The position numbers and the translations under genes are program-made. Below are positions 33,572 through 42,429 of a stretch of 46,585 nucleotides of DNA, one piece after another. Below the pieces are notes generated by a model, which was not told the DNA's origin, searched no databases, and saw nothing but the letters and a program-made list of their open reading frames with translations. Positions within the stretch are counted from its first letter, which is position 1, and every line of letters begins with the position of its first letter. The stretch covers positions 1 through 46,585 of the forward strand of contig JAFDKH010000016.1 in assembly GCA_019307065.1 (NCBI GenBank), in the 5' to 3' direction. This stretch comes from Deltaproteobacteria bacterium. GTDB lineage: Bacteria > Myxococcota > B64-G9.

Positions 33572-34983
33572 GTCTTTCTCCTTCTGTAAAGCTGCAAAAA
33601 CAGCAGCAGTACCAGACTGGCGTACGAACCGCTTGCTGGGGTGGAGCAGGAGCAGCCGCTCGAGGAATCGGTTTGGTCCTGGTCAGATCCGGTGGAATCC
33701 TGTGCTTGGCCGCCGTCGTCTTCCCCGCTGTCGGCTCCACCGGCGTCGGTTCCCGCGTCGTTTGTTCCGGCGTCGTCGGTTCCGGCGTCGTTGGTTCCGG
33801 CGTCGTTGGTTCCGGTGTCGACTAGGATCGCCTGCCGGATCTCAGATCCGAACCAGGCCACCCCGTCGTGCACCATGCGCGCCGCAAATTCGAAGTTGCC
33901 CGGGTTCGAAGGGACCTGGATCTGGAACGAGAAGGTCACCTCCTGGCCCGCCGAAACCGGTGCCGGCAGGTAGAGTCGCTGATCTGTCTGGCTGTTGCTG
34001 TAGCCACCAGCCGCTCCGGGTACCCAGGTCAGGGCGTTTTCGTTCAGGCTGCCCAGGCGCGTGCCGCCTAAGTGATCGGCCGGCTCCAGCCAGGTAGTAT
34101 CGCCGGTGTTGAGCATGGTCACGCTGACCGAGATCGTATCACCCACGGTGGCGCTGGCCGGTATGTCAACTGCCGCCAGCGTAGCGTCGTCGATCCCGCT
34201 GGAGCTGCCGGGCTCCCGAAACGAGATCTCCTCCTGCAAAGTATAGATCGACCCGGCCGGAAGGAACTGCTGGGTCATCGGTTCAGTGTGGAAGGTCAGC
34301 TCCATGTTGTGGGTATAGGGGTGGTTGACGAAGATCGCCTCCTGCACGTCGCCGGACAGGATGGTACGTCGCACGGTGACCACGCTGCCTGATATTTCGC
34401 CCCACCATCCGGGTCCCGGATTGCTGATCCGGGCCAGACCCACGGCCCCGTGGCCGGGGATCACGCAGGGCTGGGGAATCGACGAGAAAGGTCCCCCCGA
34501 TCCGCTCACCGCCGTCCAGGTGTTGGCACAGCCGACCAGGTAGCTGCTGGTGCTGATCAGGAAGTTATCGAAGTAAGCCATAGTGGGATCGAAGGGTACG
34601 CTCAGCGCACGGTAGTCCACCGGCAGGGGGCCGACAGAAATGTTCACCTGGATCGGGTTAGTGCCGCTGAACTGGATGCTGAAGGGGGCCCCGGGGCAGA
34701 CCCCGGGCGAGTGCAGGGTTTGCCCATCGCTGCCTAAAGAAATCACGTTCTGATTCTCGTCATCTGCGCCGGTGCAAGAGCCGATGATGTAGTAGCCTCC
34801 CACTCCAGCAAGGATGTCGGTCCCCTCCCATTCGATGTAGTGGATACCGGTGCTGTCGTACTGCACCTGAAGGGCTTGAACCAGCGAAGCCGGCGCCCGC
34901 TTGGCCGGGTCAGTCTCGATTCCGCAGGCACCGAGCGAAAACAAAACGGCCACCAGCCAACAACAGCTCACAAAACGAATCAT
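33568..34983 (-). CDS. Surface lipoprotein with MYXO-CTERM-like C-terminal anchor
   Basis: 471 residues from the ATG at 34983, with AGGTG a few bases upstream; an in-frame GTG at 34989 is inferior. The N-terminus has a lipobox (FSLGAC). The chain is beta-rich, with a region near 270-375 ('VDIPASATVGDTISVSVTML...TWLEPADHLGG') resembling NPCBM/NEW-type or Ig-like domains of secreted proteins. Then come (GTNDA)n repeats, an acidic Gln/Ser linker, and a C-terminal 'SGCSCSTPASGSYASLVLLL' followed by LFLQLYRRRKT. That Cys-rich turn plus helix plus basic end is the MYXO-CTERM layout. Having both an N-terminal lipobox and a C-terminal sorting tail is unusual. The product is probably displayed at the surface; no enzymatic motif is seen. 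Confidence 0.75.
   Translation of the reverse strand: MIRFVSCCWLVAVLFSLGACGIETDPAKRAPASLVQALQVQYDSTGIHYIEWEGTDILAGVGGYYIIGSCTGADDENQNVISLGSDGQTLHSPGVCPGAPFSIQFSGTNPIQVNISVGPLPVDYRALSVPFDPTMAYFDNFLISTSSYLVGCANTWTAVSGSGGPFSSIPQPCVIPGHGAVGLARISNPGPGWWGEISGSVVTVRRTILSGDVQEAIFVNHPYTHNMELTFHTEPMTQQFLPAGSIYTLQEEISFREPGSSSGIDDATLAAVDIPASATVGDTISVSVTMLNTGDTTWLEPADHLGGTRLGSLNENALTWVPGAAGGYSNSQTDQRLYLPAPVSAGQEVTFSFQIQVPSNPGNFEFAARMVHDGVAWFGSEIRQAILVDTGTNDAGTNDAGTDDAGTNDAGTDAGGADSGEDDGGQAQDSTGSDQDQTDSSSGCSCSTPASGSYASLVLLLFLQLYRRRKT
33746..33820 (-). repeat. 15-base tandem repeat (GTNDA)x5 in coding sequence
   Basis: Five 15-base units (33746-33760, 33761-33775, 33776-33790, 33791-33805, 33806-33820) have the consensus ttggttccggcgtcg and differ by one to three bases. 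They encode Gly-Thr-Asn/Asp-Asp/Ala type repeats in the linker before the C-terminal anchor. Near-identity at DNA level suggests copy number can change, altering linker length without a frameshift. Confidence 0.85.
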
Positions 34984-35086
34984 GCCCACCTCTTGTCGTG
35001 AGTAGTGTGCCCCACGCTGCGGATATTACCACATTTCCCAAACGAGGTGCCAGCGTCCCCCTGGACTCACGCCAGCCAGGATGTGC

Positions 35087-36712
35087 TCATTGGTTTCTGA
35101 GCTGTCTGAATCGCGCAAGTCCCAACAACAAGAGCAGGGACCAGGCCCAACCGGCTTGATTTCCCGATGTGCTGCAGCCCGAGTAGCTGGCATAGGGGTC
35201 GTATTTGCTTGCATCGGCGCCTTTGGTCTCCAGGATGTGGGCGAACTGGGCTACCAACTGCAGGTCGGCTTTGATGTCCTCGTCGGCGCGCTCGGCGTTC
35301 CAGGTTACGGCACTTTCTTCCAGGGCCAGTAGGTTCCACAGGGCCCTGTGATAGTTGTAGTCGGCTGCAGCACATGCGACAAAGAGCCCGTTGTACATGG
35401 CAAAAACGGCGAAAGCTTTTTCCATGTTGCTTACGGAGTAGTACTCGCCGAAGGCGTTCACCTCGCCCGGGGGATAGGCTGATCGGATGACTTGGCTTTC
35501 ACTTTGAACTTCATCGCTGTCGGCGGGCCGATACTGGAAATCTACCTGGGCTACGTCCAGTGGATCCCAGCCGTCCAGATCACCATCGATGATGGGGCGG
35601 ATCTCCACAAAGAAGTTGGAACCGCCGCCCCGGCGTCCCTCGGGCGGCTCCTCCTCTCCGCTTCGGGAGGATAGGGCCAAGCTGGGGATGCGCACCCGGA
35701 CCGCGTTCAGGTAGTAATCTTGCTCGTAGTCCCAGCCGTAGGCGCGCAGGATCTGGAAGGCCGGGTTGACCCGGATCTCCAACTGCAGATCCACGGCGAT
35801 GGTTCCTAAGAAATAGTCCAGCTCTTCGATGAAGACCTCGTGGATCGCCCGGACGTCTTCGACGAAGTAGTAGTTACCCTGGCCCATCTCGGCCAGGCCC
35901 TGCATAAGGTTTACGTCGAAAGTGCTGCCGACACCCACGGTGGTCAGGCCTACCCCGTCCAGGATGTAGCCATAGGCCATCTCCTGGATGGCCGCGGCCG
36001 AGGTCACGCCCACGGTCGGCAGGCCGTCGCTCAGCAAGATGACCCGCGTCGGTCGATCGGGCAAGGCTTGACTCAGCAATGAGAGAAAGCCAAGTTCCAG
36101 CCCATCATAGAGATTGGTGGCTCCCATGGCTTGAATGTCGTCGACGACCGTGTGCAGTTCCTGGCGGATGTCATCTGTGATGGTCACCAGATCCTGAACC
36201 AGGCTCACCCCGGTGCTGTAGCTGATGATGGCCAGCCGATCCCCGACGCGCATGGCGTCCACCAGGCTGTGCAGGCCTTCTTTGGCATAGACAATCTTGT
36301 CCTCATCGGCCATGGATCCGGAGGCGTCCACCACCACCGCCAGATCAAAAGGCGGCGGGTCGATGTCTTCCGGATCGATAGCTGAGTTGATGCCGATGCC
36401 CAGCAGGGTCAGTTTGTCGTCGCTGATGCCGATGAAGCTGTCGTCGATGGCCAGCATGCCGTGCAGGCAGAGAACCTGGGCACAATCTGCCTCCGGTAAT
36501 TCGACGAAGTGTTCGGAGAAGAAACCGTTGGCATCCAGCGTGTTGGATGCCGGGATCTGACCATCGTTGAGAATTTTTCTAAACTGACCGATGTCTTGGG
36601 CGCCGCCAAAAGATACATTGGACCCGCCGGAAGCGCCGCAGCCGACCTGCAAGGTCGCTATCAGGATCATGGCTATAGAAAAGGCGTATGATTTAATTGA
36701 AATGTGACTCAT
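35087..36712 (-). CDS. VWA-domain lipoprotein with C-terminal membrane tail
   Basis: 541 residues. The lipobox LQVGC (Cys25) ends a short signal. GGAGGAG lies about seven bases before the ATG. The VWA domain (about 120-300) has a canonical MIDAS: 'LAVVVDASGSMADEDKIVYA', 'MGATNLYDGLELG' and 'VILLSDGLPTVG'. Downstream, a beta-rich part with 'VDLQLEIRVNPAFQI' resembles proteins of the calcium-activated chloride-channel/TerY-like VWA class. The C-terminus 'CSTSGNQAGWAWSLLLLLGL' then ARFRQLRNQ is another Cys-turn/helix/basic tail. A role in envelope adhesion or assembly is inferred. Its gene is about 100 bases upstream of the 471-residue lipoprotein gene and could share its transcript. Confidence 0.85.
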   Translation of the reverse strand: MSHISIKSYAFSIAMILIATLQVGCGASGGSNVSFGGAQDIGQFRKILNDGQIPASNTLDANGFFSEHFVELPEADCAQVLCLHGMLAIDDSFIGISDDKLTLLGIGINSAIDPEDIDPPPFDLAVVVDASGSMADEDKIVYAKEGLHSLVDAMRVGDRLAIISYSTGVSLVQDLVTITDDIRQELHTVVDDIQAMGATNLYDGLELGFLSLLSQALPDRPTRVILLSDGLPTVGVTSAAAIQEMAYGYILDGVGLTTVGVGSTFDVNLMQGLAEMGQGNYYFVEDVRAIHEVFIEELDYFLGTIAVDLQLEIRVNPAFQILRAYGWDYEQDYYLNAVRVRIPSLALSSRSGEEEPPEGRRGGGSNFFVEIRPIIDGDLDGWDPLDVAQVDFQYRPADSDEVQSESQVIRSAYPPGEVNAFGEYYSVSNMEKAFAVFAMYNGLFVACAAADYNYHRALWNLLALEESAVTWNAERADEDIKADLQLVAQFAHILETKGADASKYDPYASYSGCSTSGNQAGWAWSLLLLLGLARFRQLRNQ

Positions 36713-36799
36713 TTTGGACTCCTCCTGCCGACTGTGTTCATTTCGACGATTCTTCTATCCGAATATTCTACAATCTGCTGCAAACAGGGTGCCTACAGA

Positions 36800-38752
36800 T
36801 TAGTCATCGAAAGTCACGCCGTTGAAATATTCTTCGTCGAAGACAGAGTAGATTGTTTCTCTATCGAGCGAGTAGCTGCGCAGCCCGAGCACCTGGCCGG
36901 TGACCAGCCATTTTGAAGGGTGATACATCATTCCGGTATTCAAGTAGACTTGATTGGTCGAGTAGATCACATGCAGGTCGCGCCGATAAGGCATAGTCGG
37001 CTCGCCGAATTCATCGAAGACGGCATAGCGGTAGTCGAAGCCGCCGCTGCCGGCGTCGTAGCCGCCTTGTGACGAGAAGTACTTGAAGCCTATAACGTCT
37101 GCGTGCCAGCTGTCCGATTCGACTCCGGCGATGTCGATGAAGGCTAAGAAAATCACTGCGTGTCCGGTCCCGTTGGTGCGATTGAGGTTGATGAATGAGC
37201 CGGGGCGCAACTGTTCAAAGGGGACCGTCATGCCCATGCCGAAGTGGCGCACGGCATCGCTCGTGCCGCCGGCATTCAGATCGTGGTTGACCCAGACGTG
37301 GCCGCGCAAATCTCCTGCACCTAAGCTTGCGAAAGACCTCCGCTGTAAAAAATCCCAAACGCTGCTGTCGCCGGTGTCGTCTTCATAGAGTTGCATGGCG
37401 GTCAAGATTACTTCGAGGGCGGCCGCGACACACATTGTTCGCGGTGGGGCCGTGGCTTCAATCATGCCGTAGGAGCCATAGGCAATGTCGTGGGTCAGGG
37501 CGGCCGAGGCGTAGCCTAGAAGCCCGTAGTCGGCATACACAGAATCTACCGCGGCCAGAATGTAGTCGTTGAATGTGTCCTGGATTTCGGGCGTTTGCGG
37601 CCGGACCGTCACATCCAGAGTATAGCGGCCGGTCAGGGCCGTGCCGGAGCCTCCGAAGGTGTCGGCTACCAGGTAGTAAGTGCCGGCTGAAAGCTCGGCG
37701 TAGATATTTCGGTCGCCGCGAACGATCAGAGAAAGTGGATCGAGCGAGTCGAGCAGGTGAAGATCGATGTCGACCCCGTCCGGTTCGGGACATAGCAGAT
37801 CAGCCGTAAACCGCGACGGCTGGGTCAGGCTGAAAGTGTAGATATACTCGGGGCCGGATTCATCGACGGCGCTGGGCGGATAGCTGTCCAGTTCATCGGA
37901 CTGGGCCAGGCTGGTATCACGCACATCAGTGAAGACATAGTGGGCCGCTAACGCCTCGCCCGGGGGATCTCCCAACGGAATTGGATCGTTTCGGGTTCCG
38001 GCGTGGGACACGCTCATTTCCACCTGCAGATGGTAAGGCCCGGATTTTTCGACCCCGGCATCTACAAAAGAGTCCATCACCAGGTAGTAAACCCCGGGTT
38101 CCAAGGTGGCCATCAGGTTGTAATGATCGCGTTCGATTAATTCGAGCGGGTCGAAAGAGGCCAGTAAATGCAGATCAATATCGACACCTTCAGGCTCTGG
38201 AAAATCGATCCAGGCCGAGATCGACATCGCTTGGGTCAGGCGAAACAAGTAGAAGTACTCCGGGCCTGACTCGTCCAGGGCGTTGGGCGGGTAAGCGTCG
38301 ACTATATCGGATATGGATTCTGTCGTATCGCGCATGTCTTGGTAGACCACCTGGTCGCCGTTAACCGGAATGATAAAAGGGTGATCTATTGTGCCGTTTG
38401 AGAAGGTGCAGGCATCGCCCAGGCCGTCTTCGTCCCAGTCGGCCTGATCGGGATTGGGGATTACCGGGCAATTGTCGTCTAAGTTGGCGACTCCATCGCC
38501 ATCCTGGTCCAGTTCTTCACAAGCATCGCCGATGTTGTTTGAGTCAATGTCGGCCTGATCCGGATTTGGCACACTCGGACAGTTATCGTGTGCGTCGGGA
38601 AACCCGTCACCATCAGAGTCGCTGAGGCATTCGCCCTGCCAATCAATCTGACCGTCGGGACAACCAGAGTCGCCTGAGCCGCAACTCCAGGTGCCCAGAG
38701 GCAGCAGGCTAAAGACGGCCACAACAAAGATATTTTGGATTAGCGTTTGCAT
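36800..38752 (-). CDS. Secreted/lipoprotein with thrombospondin type 3 repeats, two PPC domains and NlpC/CHAP-like domain
   Basis: 650 residues. A signal-like start (MQTLIQNIFVVAVFSLLPLG) ends at Cys24 (WSC), a poor lipobox. Two or three calcium-binding thrombospondin type 3 repeats follow ('DSDGDGFPDAHDNCPSVPNP', 'DQDGDGVANLDDNCPVIPNP'). Then come two similar beta-domains of about 130 residues, each with 'SGPEYxYxFxLTQ', 'EPxGVDIDLHLL' and 'GxYYLVxDxF', matching pre-peptidase C-terminal (PPC) domains. The last third has C441 (TMCVAAALEV), then 'LRPGSFINLNRTNGTGH', placing H531 about 90 residues later. That Cys-to-His order and the 'LRPGSF' turn fit a papain-like NlpC/P60 or CHAP amidase fold. 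Peptidase or amidase activity is inferred. It lies near the VWA lipoprotein gene, in the same direction. Confidence 0.75.
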   Translation of the reverse strand: MQTLIQNIFVVAVFSLLPLGTWSCGSGDSGCPDGQIDWQGECLSDSDGDGFPDAHDNCPSVPNPDQADIDSNNIGDACEELDQDGDGVANLDDNCPVIPNPDQADWDEDGLGDACTFSNGTIDHPFIIPVNGDQVVYQDMRDTTESISDIVDAYPPNALDESGPEYFYLFRLTQAMSISAWIDFPEPEGVDIDLHLLASFDPLELIERDHYNLMATLEPGVYYLVMDSFVDAGVEKSGPYHLQVEMSVSHAGTRNDPIPLGDPPGEALAAHYVFTDVRDTSLAQSDELDSYPPSAVDESGPEYIYTFSLTQPSRFTADLLCPEPDGVDIDLHLLDSLDPLSLIVRGDRNIYAELSAGTYYLVADTFGGSGTALTGRYTLDVTVRPQTPEIQDTFNDYILAAVDSVYADYGLLGYASAALTHDIAYGSYGMIEATAPPRTMCVAAALEVILTAMQLYEDDTGDSSVWDFLQRRSFASLGAGDLRGHVWVNHDLNAGGTSDAVRHFGMGMTVPFEQLRPGSFINLNRTNGTGHAVIFLAFIDIAGVESDSWHADVIGFKYFSSQGGYDAGSGGFDYRYAVFDEFGEPTMPYRRDLHVIYSTNQVYLNTGMMYHPSKWLVTGQVLGLRSYSLDRETIYSVFDEEYFNGVTFDD

Positions 38753-38875
38753 GATTTGACTACTTTACAGCTTAGCTGTGTATCTGTCGATAGTGGCGCA
38801 GGATGTCGCGGCTGGACTTGGAGATTGTAAAAAGTGTATTCTCTTGAATATTTCATATTCGATGGGGCGAACGTC

Positions 38876-39988
38876 ATGAAAAGCACGAATGGTCCGATGA
38901 CCAAGGTCGTAATCAGTCTTTTTCTCTTATCTATTCCCGCAAGTTCCTACTCCGCTGAACCGAACTTTGCTGCCAAGGTAGAGGCGCTTAAAATGCTCCT
39001 TTCCGGCGAAATCGTCGGTGAGCTTGTCGATTGCCTGGCCGGCGTAAAGCCCCAGCCCGAGAGACTGACGCTCGAGATCGAGGTTGCGGCTGACGGCTCG
39101 GCCGGGTTGGCCAACGTCGCGCCCGACTTGTTACCCAAGACGCGCCGGTGCCTGAACGATCTGATCTCGCGAAAAACAATGCCTCGAGCCGCCGCAAGCT
39201 ACCGTTTCACCCAGCAGATCGCCTGGCCGCCGAAGGTAACCGGGGACAAAGCCCCCGGCCTCACAACCGGGCCCGGGCAGGCCGCGACGCCTGTTATTGC
39301 CACCGGGGAAGTGAGCGGAATAAACTATCCCGATGCCGGGCGGATCGTCTTCCTGCCGACTGCCATCCCCCGCCCTCAGGGCGTCTTCAACGCCACGGCC
39401 CACGACATCGGTTTCTGGCAACTGGAATACGGCCTGTCAGACCAGGTGGGCCTGGGATTACAGGTTTTGTTGCCGATCACGGTCGTAGCCCTGGCTCCCG
39501 GTCTGCGGCTGGGTTTCAGGTTGTCGGATAACGTCTGGCTGGGCGGGAGCATAACCGCCGGGTTTTTCATTCCCTACATAGACGGTGTCGACGTCCAGGT
39601 GCTTTTCTACGGCGGGGGGCCGTCTCTTACCCTTGGTAACGATCGTTTTATATTCAACTGCGGGTTGATGGCCATGGGGGCCACCCTGTTTGCCGACAGC
39701 AACGAGGGCGGCAATGAGACCGAGGCGCTGCTGCTACCGCACCTCGGCATTTCGGTGCGCCTGAGTGAAATGGTGCGCTTCAACCTCGAGGTTACGCCTC
39801 CGCTCTTGCCGACCGTGGAAGGAGGCAGTGACGCCATGCTGTGGCTGGTTCTGTACGGCATCCGCATCCACGGCGAGATGCTCTATGGAGACATTAGCTT
39901 CGTCTGGCCGGCCGGTAAGGATACCTGGACATTCATGAAGTACATGCCGATGGGTCTTCCATTGCTGAGCTTCGGCTTCCAGATCTGA
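38876..39988 (+). CDS. TonB/AgmX-like domain fused to a beta-barrel-like domain
   Basis: 370 residues from the ATG at 38876. The frame is open to a GTG at 38834, but the ATG gives a better signal peptide (ending SSYSA). Residues 35-115 resemble the C-terminal TonB/AgmX-type domain ('LTLEIEVAADGSAGLANVAP...RCLNDLI'), found in myxobacterial envelope proteins. From about 150 the chain is rich in Gly and alternating hydrophobic residues ('GFWQLEYGLSDQVGLGLQVL', 'VWLGGSITAGFFIP'), with a final aromatic FGFQI, so an outer-membrane barrel is likely. The following GH36 gene begins 10 bases later, so the two are probably linked in function or transcription. No direct homologue is recalled. Confidence 0.7.
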   Translation: MKSTNGPMTKVVISLFLLSIPASSYSAEPNFAAKVEALKMLLSGEIVGELVDCLAGVKPQPERLTLEIEVAADGSAGLANVAPDLLPKTRRCLNDLISRKTMPRAAASYRFTQQIAWPPKVTGDKAPGLTTGPGQAATPVIATGEVSGINYPDAGRIVFLPTAIPRPQGVFNATAHDIGFWQLEYGLSDQVGLGLQVLLPITVVALAPGLRLGFRLSDNVWLGGSITAGFFIPYIDGVDVQVLFYGGGPSLTLGNDRFIFNCGLMAMGATLFADSNEGGNETEALLLPHLGISVRLSEMVRFNLEVTPPLLPTVEGGSDAMLWLVLYGIRIHGEMLYGDISFVWPAGKDTWTFMKYMPMGLPLLSFGFQI

Positions 39989-39997
39989 GTAGTTTCC

Positions 39998-42424
39998 ATG
40001 CGAACTTCGATAATATGGCTGGGCTGTTGGCTTTCGTTGTCCTGCGCTGTCGGTTGCTCAGATAGCCAACCCGACCAGGATGATTTCATTGCCCAGACCG
40101 AGAAGTACCAACTCGAGCTTCTGCCCGCCAGCGGAGCCTGGAATCTGCGCTCAGTGGTCGACGATGTCGAGGCCCGCAGATTGCACTTTGCCGTCGAAGT
40201 GATTGTCGAGGATCGTGTTCGCATTCAAACTTCGCTGAATCATCAAATGAATTGTGAACGCAGCCTGTCGCCGGAAGGGCAAACCGTCTTTGAGTGTGTT
40301 GCCGAGACGGCCGGCGCTATCGAGGTTCGCGCGCGTTTTATTCTCGATCCCGACGCCCTGTTGCTCGAAACCGACTTCGAAAACCCTTCGGATCAGGCAG
40401 TCGAGCTGCGCAAGATCTATCCATTCCGGTTGAGCGCCGATAAAGGCGGGAGCCTGCAAGTCGGCGGGCATGCCGGCCAGGTCAGGATTCTCCAGAACGG
40501 AACGGACGAAATCATCGATTACTATGTTGCCATACATCCCGGTGACACTGAGCTTACCGATCCTTACGAGAACCCGCTTTTTCTAACGCACTCGTCGTAT
40601 TCCAACGGCAGTGCCGTCACCCACAACCTCGAGTCGGGCGAATCGCTCCTGGCCGGATTTGTTGAATTCGGCTGGGCCACTCCGCTGATTGCCCTGGCCG
40701 GCGAACCAGGCAAGGAATCGCTGACTTGTTTACAGGCTGAAGCCCGCTATCCCAAACCGGTTTCGGTCGAGCCGGGCCAGAGCATTTCCGGGGGCCAGGC
40801 TGTATTTATCCTGGGGGCCAAGACGCCTTTTGAGGCACTCGAGAGCTATGCAGACCGGATTGCCGAGCATTGGAATATTCAGTTGCCGCCCCATCCTCAT
40901 TCGGGATGGGATTCCTGGTATACCTCGTATGAAAACACCGATATCTCCGAGGCCTTCATTCTAGAAAATGCCCGGGCCCTGGCGGCCTGGTTCAAAGACT
41001 TTGGTCTTGACTCGCTGCAAATCGACATGGGCTGGCAGGCCAGCTGGGGCGACTGGATCCCGAAAGATACTTTTCCGTCCGGCCTGCAATCGGTTGCGGC
41101 TGCTATTGCCGCAGAAGGTATCCGGCCGGAACTTTGGTTTGCGCCCCTGACAGCCGAAGAGAGTTCATTAATTTACCAGCAACACAAAGACGATTGGTTT
41201 GCCGAGAAGGATATGTGGGGAACAGTCTTGATGGGGTCCGAGATGCATCCTTTCGACCTGTCTAATCCTGAAGTGCTCGAACATATTTCTTCGTTGGGCC
41301 GGCAAATCAAGGAGTGGGGCTTCGATAACGTAAAAATGGATTTTGCCTATTACACTTTGTTTGCCGATCTTGAACCGGATCTAGTCGAGACACCCAACGC
41401 CTTATACCGCAATGCGATTCGTGAATTTCATGCGGCCCTGGGCGACGATATCTACTTCATCAACATTTCGATGTGCTTTCCAAACTACGGCCTGGTAGAC
41501 GGGTTCCGCCTGGGCCTCGACGACTGGCCGTGTTGGGAGGGTGGCCCGGATTGTGAAGGCTACAGTACCGCTGGCGGTATTGGGGCCCAGGGTATCAAGC
41601 CGGTTGTTCGCACCGCCGCCCGGCGCTATTGGATGAACGGACGTATCTGGTACAACCACCACGATCAGATCTACTTCAGGGATCTCAGCCAGGAAGAATC
41701 GCGAGCTTTCATTTCTATGGCCTCACTATCAGGCGGCATGATTTCGCTGGGTGAAGATGCCCGCACGCTCACCCCGCAGCAAGCTGATGCTTATCGCCGG
41801 ATTCTTCCACTAACCAGCTTGACCGCCCGCCCGACAGATCTGTTTGAAAAAGAGTTTCCCGAGATCTGGCATCTTGAATACCCCGACTCCGACGGTCAGC
41901 TGATCGGATTGTTTCACTGGGGCTCCAATCGCGATTTGACGGTCAATCCTTACTCAGAGCGCGCCGACACATCGCCGGTAACCCACACGGTAGATTTAGG
42001 CTCGTTGGGTCTGGACCCGAACAGCAACTACCTGGCCTATGAATTCTGGACCGATAGTTACTTGGGCATCAGTCAGGGTTCTTTCGAGTTGGAGCTAGAG
42101 CCGCACACTGCGCGAGTGGTCAAGCTGATAGAAGAGCCCCAAGAACCGACTTTTCTCAGCACCAATCGCCATCTGCTGATGGGTCCCGGGATAGTCGAAG
42201 ACTGTCACTATGATCCGGCACTTCGCCAGCTGACCGGAAGCGTAAAGACTGTTGCCGATTTTAATCAGACCCTGGTTTTCGTAATTCCCGATGGCTTCCT
42301 GGCGAGCGCGGTGGATATCACCGGAGTTAGCGGTGTTATTCAGGATGACTCACGTCCAAACCTGCTGGTACTTTCATTCAACGGTCCGGACACGAAGGCC
42401 CACACATTCAGGCTGGATTTCTAG
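39998..42424 (+). CDS. GH36-family alpha-galactosidase-like lipoprotein
   Basis: 808 residues with a lipobox signal (LSCAVGC). The N-terminal beta-sandwich (about 30-280) and central (beta/alpha)8 barrel (about 300-610) fit glycoside hydrolase family 36. The barrel has 'GWDSWYTSYENTDISE', 'LQIDMGWQASWGDWIP', the nucleophile region 'DNVKMDFAYY' (D448) and 'FRLGLDDWPCW', whose D508 aligns with the acid/base of 'RIGND'. It would release alpha-linked galactose or related sugars at the cell surface. Alpha-N-acetylgalactosaminidase or other GH36 specificities are possible. The C-terminal domain (about 640-808) is a beta-rich accessory region. No strong ribosome-binding site is visible. The gene stop is 5 bases from the convergent VWA gene stop. 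Confidence 0.88.
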   Translation: MRTSIIWLGCWLSLSCAVGCSDSQPDQDDFIAQTEKYQLELLPASGAWNLRSVVDDVEARRLHFAVEVIVEDRVRIQTSLNHQMNCERSLSPEGQTVFECVAETAGAIEVRARFILDPDALLLETDFENPSDQAVELRKIYPFRLSADKGGSLQVGGHAGQVRILQNGTDEIIDYYVAIHPGDTELTDPYENPLFLTHSSYSNGSAVTHNLESGESLLAGFVEFGWATPLIALAGEPGKESLTCLQAEARYPKPVSVEPGQSISGGQAVFILGAKTPFEALESYADRIAEHWNIQLPPHPHSGWDSWYTSYENTDISEAFILENARALAAWFKDFGLDSLQIDMGWQASWGDWIPKDTFPSGLQSVAAAIAAEGIRPELWFAPLTAEESSLIYQQHKDDWFAEKDMWGTVLMGSEMHPFDLSNPEVLEHISSLGRQIKEWGFDNVKMDFAYYTLFADLEPDLVETPNALYRNAIREFHAALGDDIYFINISMCFPNYGLVDGFRLGLDDWPCWEGGPDCEGYSTAGGIGAQGIKPVVRTAARRYWMNGRIWYNHHDQIYFRDLSQEESRAFISMASLSGGMISLGEDARTLTPQQADAYRRILPLTSLTARPTDLFEKEFPEIWHLEYPDSDGQLIGLFHWGSNRDLTVNPYSERADTSPVTHTVDLGSLGLDPNSNYLAYEFWTDSYLGISQGSFELELEPHTARVVKLIEEPQEPTFLSTNRHLLMGPGIVEDCHYDPALRQLTGSVKTVADFNQTLVFVIPDGFLASAVDITGVSGVIQDDSRPNLLVLSFNGPDTKAHTFRLDF

Positions 42425-42429
42425 TCAGT

